Shown here: positions 58,182 through 64,000 of the stretch, piece by piece
Layout: the number at the start of each line of letters is the position of its first letter
Position numbering within the stretch: position 1 is the first letter of the stretch
Position numbers and translations under genes: made by a program
The notes under the pieces: model-generated
Told to the model about the DNA's origin: nothing
Database searches by the model: none
The model's input: the letters and a program-made list of their open reading frames with translations, nothing else
Assembly: GCA_023409265.1 (NCBI GenBank)
Contig: JAEYHZ010000030.1
Coordinates: forward strand, 135,632 to 199,631
Direction of reading: 5' to 3'
DNA: 64,000 bases
DNA from: Bacillota bacterium
GTDB lineage: Bacteria > Bacillota > Clostridia > Acetivibrionales > DSM-1351

Positions 58182-59687
58182 ATGAAAATCAGACAGAAAA
58201 GGAAAGGCAAATTATTTTGTGTAAGCATTATGTGTATTATTTGTTCACTAATGCTTTATAGCCCTGTAACAGCCCAAAATGACCATCCCGGGTCAACTGA
58301 TTCGGATGAGGCAACAGAACCAACAGTGATTCAATGGTATTTGCTTGGGGATAGGCCTCAAGAGTTAGATATTGTATCGGAAAAAGCAAACTCCTATATT
58401 AGGAAGAAACTCAATGCTGAGGTGAATTTTAATTTTATTGACTGGGGGGCGCTTTTAGTGAAGAAAGCAATTCTCTTCAATTCAGGAACTCAGGTTGATA
58501 TTATTTTTGCTGCAGGTTGGTGGGATTATGAGGAAGATGTCTCAAATGGTTATTACTTTCCGTTGAATGGTCTCCTGGATGAATTTGCTCCACAAACCAA
58601 AGCAATACTTGGACAGGATTTATTAAAAGCCGCTGAAATAGACGACAGGATATATGCCTTACCAATTCCGGGTCAGGGTAATTCATTTGCAAGCGGTATT
58701 GGTTTCAGAAAAGATCTTGTAAAAAAATATAATATTGATTTGAGTAAAATAAAAAAAATTGAAGATGTAGAACCCATTTTAAAAAGCATTAAAAGCAAGC
58801 AGCCCTCAATTATTCCGCTTATTAACAAAAGTACTACGCTGAATTATGACATACTGAATCTGGATAATATCTCGAGTGCACTTTACAGCCCAGGCTGTGT
58901 AAATGTCAACAGTAAGGATATGAAGGTCATTAATGAGTTTACTAAAGCTGAGACAAAGGCTTTTTACAAAAATTTAAACAGGTTCTATAAATTAAAATAT
59001 ATTAAAAAGCCTAAGGATTTATATGATAATAGTGAAAATAGCAAAGCCTTTGCAATTTTAAATACAGATTACAATCCCTTGTCCCTTTCGGATTCAGCAG
59101 TCTCTGAAAGGGTAAACATCTATTTATCCAAGCCGACTATCAGCAATTCTTCTGGTACTGGATGCATGAATGCCATCTCAAGTAAAACCGTTGATCCGGA
59201 ACTGGATCTAAAGCTGATAGAATTAATTAATACAGACAAGTATTTAAACAATTTGCTGCATTTCGGTGTTGAAGGTCGGCATTATGTTAAGAGTTCTGAT
59301 AATGTTATCAAATATCCCAGCGGTATAAACCAATCTAATACACCCTATCCCCAGTATATTAATTGGATGATAGGAAACAGGTACATGGATTTTACCTTTA
59401 ATTTTGAGGACAAAAACATTTATAAGACATTGAGAGCATTTAACAGTGGAGCCAGAGCTGATAAAACGCTTGGATTCCGATACAAACCGGACGATTCAAA
59501 GGAAGAGGTGGCTTGTTTAAGTGTGTGGAACAAATATGTTCCCAAGCTGATATCGGGAGAATATGATCCTGATAAATATCTTCCTGTTATAAATAAGGAG
59601 TTTAAAAAGGCCGGTATAGATAAAATCATAGCGCAGAAACAGAAGCAGCTTGATTCATGGATAAAATCCCAATGCCTTATTCAGTAA
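58182..59687 (+). CDS. Extracellular solute-binding protein with DUF3502 domain
   Basis: 501 residues: signal peptide ending near SPVTAQ (type I cleavage, no lipobox cysteine at the junction), a family 1 solute-binding core (STGTQ-like site replaced by NSGTQVDIIFAAGWWDYEED), and a C-terminal DUF3502 region (FKKAGIDKIIAQKQKQLDSW). Such proteins usually feed LplB/YtcP-type permeases for oligosaccharides and are lipoproteins. Here there is no permease gene and no lipid anchor, so the protein may be free in the wall or medium. Confidence 0.82.
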   Translation: MKIRQKRKGKLFCVSIMCIICSLMLYSPVTAQNDHPGSTDSDEATEPTVIQWYLLGDRPQELDIVSEKANSYIRKKLNAEVNFNFIDWGALLVKKAILFNSGTQVDIIFAAGWWDYEEDVSNGYYFPLNGLLDEFAPQTKAILGQDLLKAAEIDDRIYALPIPGQGNSFASGIGFRKDLVKKYNIDLSKIKKIEDVEPILKSIKSKQPSIIPLINKSTTLNYDILNLDNISSALYSPGCVNVNSKDMKVINEFTKAETKAFYKNLNRFYKLKYIKKPKDLYDNSENSKAFAILNTDYNPLSLSDSAVSERVNIYLSKPTISNSSGTGCMNAISSKTVDPELDLKLIELINTDKYLNNLLHFGVEGRHYVKSSDNVIKYPSGINQSNTPYPQYINWMIGNRYMDFTFNFEDKNIYKTLRAFNSGARADKTLGFRYKPDDSKEEVACLSVWNKYVPKLISGEYDPDKYLPVINKEFKKAGIDKIIAQKQKQLDSWIKSQCLIQ

Positions 59688-59720
59688 ATGTGAAAAAAAA
59701 TACTGCCTTTTGGAGGAATT

Positions 59721-62114
59721 ATGAAAACTAAAAAAAGTTTATGCTTAATGATGCTGTTTATTTTTTCTATACTTTGCACCATTTATGTGAACGCTGCTTC
59801 AACCTCGGTTAAAATTTTTTATAGAGGAGAACTATTAACCTTAAGCAGCCGGCCGGTAACAGAAGGCGGTGTTGTACTTGTTCCAATGAAATCCATATTG
59901 GATAGTTTTGATACTGTTTATGACTTTAATAATAAAACAAAAACCATTTCGGTATCAAAAGGAAGCGTAAACCTAAAGCTTACTCAGGGAAGTACAACAG
60001 CATCTATTAATGGAAGAAATGTTAAATTGCCTGCCGCTCCAAAATTAGTTGACAAACAGCTTTTCTTACCTTTGGAATTTATATGTAAAGCTTTTGATTT
60101 TAATTTTGAATGGAACAAAGCTGCCAATACCATAAATATTACTGCAAACGCTCCCGAGCAAAAAGGAAATACCAGCGGAAACCTTTCTAATTCAGGTTAT
60201 GCAGTTTCCGGAGGGGATTATAGTTTCGTATCCTTTTACAACACAGGATTGTTAAAACTTAAAAATGATGATTCTAAAAAGATCAAGCTGCTTGATCAAT
60301 CGGTAAACTTTTTGAATATTGCAGGTGACTGGATTTACTACGTAAATGGCTATGTTGCAAAAAATAATGAGAGTTTATGCATGTATAAAATTAAAACTGA
60401 TGGAAGTTCTAAGACCAAGCTTTCAAGTGACCAGATTTCCTATCTGAATATTTCAGGAGAATGGTTGTTTTACATAAATGAAAGTGATAGCAATAAGCCG
60501 TACAAAATGAGAATTGATGGCAAAGGTCTTAAGAAAATAAGTAACGATTCCTTACAAAGTCTGTTTGTGGAGGATGGGTGGATTTACTATCAAAAGAAAA
60601 GTGACACAAATATTTACAAAATGCGAACCAGCGGATTAGATATAAAGAAACTGGCTGCTGATGCAAGGATGTATGGGGGGAACGTAATCAAATCAGGTGA
60701 GTGGATTTATTACTGCTCCTCTAATGGAAAAAACAGTTCAATAAGTAAAGTAGATGTATCCGGGAAAAATAAAAAACAACTTGTTCAAACCAAAGTTGTT
60801 TCAATGAACATAATCGACGGAAGTGTTTTCTATACAGATGCTAATAACTGTTTATATAAACTTAATGAAAATACCCGTACCAGAATTAAAATCGGATATG
60901 GTATGGGATCAGGGCTAAATGAGTCAAATAACTGGTTATACTATTCCGTACTTACAGATGATTACTTTGAGATAGAAAACGAATATAGAATAAAGTCCGA
61001 TGGTTTAATAAAGCAGAAGTTTAATAAAGACGGATCATTTTCTGATGTGCTAAGGATATCTTCTGATGAAGACTTACCTGTATATGTACCAAAGAATTTT
61101 ACTTCTTCAAATTTGTCCTCCGGTGTTTTGACTGCAAAGGATATAGCAAAGAATAAAGCTGCTGTTGTACACATCAAGATTTTGGATGATGAAGGTAATG
61201 TAATGGCTACAGGAAGCGGCTTTAACATTGAGGAAGGCGGGGTAATTGCAACGAATTTTCACGTTATAAGTGGAGCCTCCTCTATAAAGTGTACCTTTGA
61301 CAATAATACCAGCTATGAAGTTGACTACATACTAAACTATAATCCATTAAAGGATATTGCACTACTTCATTTAAAAGATGCCAAAGACTTACCGGTTGTG
61401 AAGCTTTCTGACTCAGACAAGGTGGAACTTGCAGAAGAAGTTCTGGCCATAGGAAATCCCATGGAGCTTCAGAATACGGTATCAGACGGTATTATAAGTG
61501 GAATAAGGAATTTTTATGGAATTAATTATATTCAAACAACAGCTTCTATTTCTTCCGGAAGCAGCGGTGGACCTCTTTTCAATAGTAATGGCAATGTTAT
61601 TGGAATAACTTCTATGACCCTTATGGGTGCGCAAAACATCAATTTTGCAATACCTATAAACTATGTTAAAAAATTGTACCAAAGTGCCCATTTTATTCCC
61701 ATGAGCACTATTAATAATTATGATAGTGAATTACTGGAATTTGAAGATAATAACAATATACTTTCAGCAAATGAATTTATTCCTAATCAAACAATTACCG
61801 GAAGTATTGAGAATGCAAAAGATATAGACTACTTTAAACTTACATTGGAAAAGGATGAGTTAATTTCATTTTTTGGTACCTTTGATTCTTTAAATCAGAA
61901 AACCGCTGCAAAAGCGTTTAACATAACTCTTATAAACCAGGATGGGACGGAAGTTGCGAAGGGTTCAGTTTCAACCGAAGAAGGAGATTTTGAAGTTCAA
62001 AAAATCTCAGCAAGGCTTAATAAGGGTACCTATTATTTAGTCGTTAAAAAAATCGGTTCGGATAAAACCAATTCTGATTTGACCAATTATTCTGTTCTAT
62101 CTGTAATAGATTAA
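59721..62114 (+). CDS. Secreted multi-domain HtrA-like serine protease
   Basis: 797 residues: signal peptide ending at NAAS, a copper-amine-oxidase-N-like domain (stalk; about 30-140, EGGVVLVPMKSILD), a DUF5050-type beta-propeller (about 165-470; repeated W(I/L)(Y/F)Y blades with YKM(R/K) strands), a trypsin-like protease domain with triad H514 (TNFHVIS), D545 (KDIALLHL) and S615 (GSSGGPLF), and a C-terminal PPC-like beta domain (QTITGSIENAKDIDYFKLTL). No PDZ domain. It probably acts on the cell surface or in the medium. It lies 33 bases after the DUF3502 gene. Confidence 0.87.
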   Translation: MKTKKSLCLMMLFIFSILCTIYVNAASTSVKIFYRGELLTLSSRPVTEGGVVLVPMKSILDSFDTVYDFNNKTKTISVSKGSVNLKLTQGSTTASINGRNVKLPAAPKLVDKQLFLPLEFICKAFDFNFEWNKAANTINITANAPEQKGNTSGNLSNSGYAVSGGDYSFVSFYNTGLLKLKNDDSKKIKLLDQSVNFLNIAGDWIYYVNGYVAKNNESLCMYKIKTDGSSKTKLSSDQISYLNISGEWLFYINESDSNKPYKMRIDGKGLKKISNDSLQSLFVEDGWIYYQKKSDTNIYKMRTSGLDIKKLAADARMYGGNVIKSGEWIYYCSSNGKNSSISKVDVSGKNKKQLVQTKVVSMNIIDGSVFYTDANNCLYKLNENTRTRIKIGYGMGSGLNESNNWLYYSVLTDDYFEIENEYRIKSDGLIKQKFNKDGSFSDVLRISSDEDLPVYVPKNFTSSNLSSGVLTAKDIAKNKAAVVHIKILDDEGNVMATGSGFNIEEGGVIATNFHVISGASSIKCTFDNNTSYEVDYILNYNPLKDIALLHLKDAKDLPVVKLSDSDKVELAEEVLAIGNPMELQNTVSDGIISGIRNFYGINYIQTTASISSGSSGGPLFNSNGNVIGITSMTLMGAQNINFAIPINYVKKLYQSAHFIPMSTINNYDSELLEFEDNNNILSANEFIPNQTITGSIENAKDIDYFKLTLEKDELISFFGTFDSLNQKTAAKAFNITLINQDGTEVAKGSVSTEEGDFEVQKISARLNKGTYYLVVKKIGSDKTNSDLTNYSVLSVID

Positions 62115-62164
62115 TGGTAAATGAGAAAATATCGGAAAACAGTCGCTAAAAAGCAGAGATATTT

Positions 62165-62192
62165 AAGGCTCCTATCCAAGTAGGAGCCTTTC
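62165..62192 (+). terminator. Terminator after the protease gene
   Basis: AAGGCTCCTA / TAGGAGCCTT, a perfect 10-bp stem with a six-base loop, then TCCC. The T tract is short. Confidence 0.6.
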
Positions 62193-62235
62193 CCTGTTAC
62201 TTCACAAATGTAGTAGGCCTGACATACGCTGTAAT

Positions 62236-62787
62236 TTATTCCGGTCTAACAAACTCAGGATTAAATGCATAATAATTTTTTGAATCCAGATTATCCTGAA
62301 CTACTCTCAGAGCTTCGCCAAATCTCTGGAAATGAACGATTTCTCTAGCACGAAGGAACTTAATCGGATCTTTAACATCGGGGTCATCTGCCAGTTTCAG
62401 AATATTGTCATAGGTTGTTCTTGCCTTTTGCTCTGCGGCAAGGTCTTCAATTAAATCAGTTATAGGGTCACCCTTTGACTGAAAGTAAGTAGCTGTAAAA
62501 GGCATACCGGAAGCTGCGATAGGATATATTGCTGTGGTGTGATCAACAAAATAAGTATCAAAGCCGCTCTCCTTTATTTCCTCTATGGATAAATTCCTAG
62601 TGAGCTGATAAACTATTGCTGAGATTACTTCCATGTGGGCTAATTCTTCTGTGCCTATATCGGCATCGAAATGACGATTTAAAAAGAACCTTAAAACCAC
62701 TGAAAACAGTGGTTTTTTGTTATCTAAATTATAGCACAAATATGAGAGGGTAAAATAATTGCCTTGAAGCTCCAAAATCTTTTTCAC
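62236..62787 (-). pseudogene. CotJC/manganese-catalase-family gene with damaged N-terminus
   Basis: From DIGTEELAHMEVIS onward the 183-residue frame is a good CotJC-type spore coat protein: YPIAASGMPFTATYFQSKGD, AAEQKARTTYDNI and EIVHFQRFGEALRVVQ. The first 45 residues do not match: the normal N-terminal helix (GELxAxLRYLxQR), which supplies one glutamate ligand to the dimanganese site, is lost. In its place lies a sequence that includes a perfect terminator-like hairpin (62693-62716) and a TATAAT. The start is a GTG with no clear ribosome site. It looks like a truncated gene rather than a new variant, but a functional short form cannot be ruled out. Confidence 0.65.
62693..62718. terminator. 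Hairpin with T tract inside the CotJC frame
   Basis: AAAACCACTG-AAAA-CAGTGGTTTT followed by TT on the + strand; the - strand form has the same shape. A ten-base perfect stem with a T tract inside a coding frame supports the idea that the CotJC N-terminus has been replaced by non-coding sequence. Confidence 0.6.
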
Positions 62788-63091
62788 AAATAATAGCTGA
62801 AAAGCTTATTAGGAAATTGAGAAGTAGGAATTATGGTGCAACACCGGTTAACGTAAGTGGTAATGAAAATGACTGGAATAAGTATTTTTCATTACATAAA
62901 CTATGAATATACAAAAATATATTCGCAATTTGAATAGATAGCAACGGAAATGCATGATCTTTGACAAAGGAAGAGTGCGGTACTAAACTTTTACTTGACA
63001 AGATAAATATCCCATATATAGTATTAAATGTATACATTCTGATACATGAGAAGTGTTATAAAAGATTATCAAAGATAAATATGGGGGTTAT
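62788..63091. other. Intergenic region without a convincing gene
   Basis: About 300 bases between the CotJC fragment and the lipoprotein gene. A + strand open stretch of about 50 codons (62747-62905, ending HKL stop) encodes EKLIRKLRSRNYGATPVNVS but has no start codon with a ribosome site. It may be another gene remnant. GGGGG before the ATG at 63092 is the ribosome site of the next gene. Confidence 0.4.
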
Positions 63092-63655
63092 ATGTCTCTA
63101 AAAAAATACGTTCTATGCATTCTTTTAGTAATTTCAATGTTTGTAATTGGCTGTCAAAATAACGAACATATAAATAGCGACTATTCATGTAGTAACGACT
63201 TTACAATATTGGATATTGGTGATATTGATAAAACATTAAGTAATCAAATATATGCTGAGCAAGACAATGAAGTGGAGTATGTTGCAGTTATCGACTATAA
63301 GTCAAATAATGCATCAATGAAACAATACCCTGTAAAAAATGGTGGAATAATTAGCTTGACTATTCCTAAAGCTTCTAAATTTATTATTTCTCTATATGCC
63401 AATGCTACAGTTGCTTATACCTGGAATTTAAAAAATAACCTTGATAATGAAGTAATACAATTCGAGAATCGGTCAATGATTGATATACCTAGACCTGCAT
63501 CAGAAGAATTGAAAATTGGTGCGAGTAAAGCTAGGCAAAACTTTTATTTTAAGCCTCTTAAATCATCAAGACAAAAAATAATAATGCGGTATGAGCACCA
63601 ATCCGAACAACAAAATGAATTTTTTGATATAACTTTTAACATTGTGATTAAATAA
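63092..63655 (+). CDS. Lipoprotein with chagasin-like (inhibitor I42) features
   Basis: 187 residues with a lipoprotein signal (FVIGC, Cys21), so it is surface-anchored. The mature part has a chagasin-like pattern: ISLTIPKASKFIISLYANAT then AYTWNL (the family has NPTTGYxW here), and near the end RQNFYFKPLKSSRQKIIMRY, matching the FxxKALKxGxxxIxxxY strand of I42 cysteine-protease inhibitors. The canonical NPTTG loop is changed to NATVA, so inhibition is uncertain. It lies near a secreted serine protease but has its own upstream region. Assignment is by pattern only. Confidence 0.6.
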   Translation: MSLKKYVLCILLVISMFVIGCQNNEHINSDYSCSNDFTILDIGDIDKTLSNQIYAEQDNEVEYVAVIDYKSNNASMKQYPVKNGGIISLTIPKASKFIISLYANATVAYTWNLKNNLDNEVIQFENRSMIDIPRPASEELKIGASKARQNFYFKPLKSSRQKIIMRYEHQSEQQNEFFDITFNIVIK

Positions 63656-64000
63656 TGACTTCACACAGATATTGATAAAAATACTTTGAAATTATAATAC
63701 CTTGCATTAAATAATATTCACAGAACAAGAGATTTCATAATATAAGTATCTGATTTTTAAATAAGTACCGCATATTCAGGATTATAATGAAATGCGGTAT
63801 TTCTATGTCCGCATTTCAGCCGCAAAATAAGAATGTTACGTCAGATTATAAGTCTATTGCGACGGAACTTTGATCTTTGCTACGAAAATAAAAATTGTAG
63901 CAGAACTTGAACCTTGACAACAGATAGTTATCAACTAATCTTGAGGCATAGCAAAGCTAAGGTAGGAGTACTACCTTAAAGGACTTGGTTTTTGATGATT
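63656..64000. other. Structured non-coding end of the window
   Basis: No convincing gene in the last 345 bases. Seen: TACCGCAT / ATGCGGTA (63766-63799) followed by TTTCT, a likely terminator of the lipoprotein gene; TGCTAC / GTAGCA (63878-63902); and AAGGTAG-GAGTA-CTACCTT (63959-63977). The last two could belong to the leader of a gene beyond the edge. Confidence 0.45.

Noticed and set aside
58076..58261. 61-codon open frame before the DUF3502 gene
   Set aside because: It overlaps the signal-peptide region of the real gene in another frame and lacks a ribosome site.
63878..63977. Possible c-di-GMP-I riboswitch because of GCAAAGCTAAGG
   Set aside because: The required upstream GNRA-loop stem with its receptor and the conserved CAAACC segment are missing.

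Overview
The window is low-GC DNA with Firmicutes-type gene order, consensus ribosome sites and many rho-independent terminators. Conserved blocks (pgsA, mutS2, typA, mltG-trmR-trhP), a CotJC-type spore coat gene and the general style of the proteins point to an anaerobic, spore-forming Clostridia, most likely a mesophilic cellulolytic relative of Ruminiclostridium. The genus is an inference; no rRNA or tRNA gene was found here to settle it.

Layout. 0-13 kb is mostly housekeeping: a thioesterase, pgsA, a DUF5685 / J-domain / membrane-protein group, a degraded acyl-CoA-synthetase tail, mutS2, typA, mltG, and two wobble-uridine tRNA-modification genes. 13.4-18.3 kb is a glycerol block: a PocR/AraC regulator, gldA, dhaK, dhaL and a monoglyceride-lipase-like hydrolase. 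18.4-34.4 kb is a sulfoquinovose (SQ) catabolic cluster: iron alcohol dehydrogenase, split transketolase, RpiB-like isomerase, FSA-type transaldolase, fucose-isomerase-type SQ isomerase, a second transaldolase, an EamA exporter, a ROK repressor, a DUF4867-like gene, a sugar ABC importer and a GH31 sulfoquinovosidase that carries every SQ-recognition residue I could check. 34.4-45 kb holds a class B PBP, small and decayed genes, a split ThrE exporter, an ABC pair, a double-HTH MerR regulator behind a 21-bp AT-rich repeat array, and a short UvrA paralogue. 45.1-57.9 kb is an eight-gene envelope operon (auxiliary membrane protein, ABC-2 exporter, Gln/Gly-rich coiled-coil protein, MoxR ATPase, DUF58, two VWA proteins). 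58-64 kb carries an orphan DUF3502 solute-binding protein, a multi-domain secreted HtrA-like protease, a truncated CotJC and a chagasin-like lipoprotein.

The most interesting system is 13.4-34.4 kb. Sulfoquinovosidase acting on SQ-glycerol (the deacylated plant sulfolipid) yields SQ and glycerol. The adjacent gldA-dhaKL genes turn glycerol into DHAP, which supplies the triose-phosphate acceptor that transketolase or transaldolase sulfoglycolysis needs. The cluster encodes enzymes for both transketolase-type and transaldolase-type sulfofructose cleavage. Dispersed non-coding elements include a 161-bp MITE-like inverted repeat, an 18-bp motif found three times between genes, and several leader hairpins.
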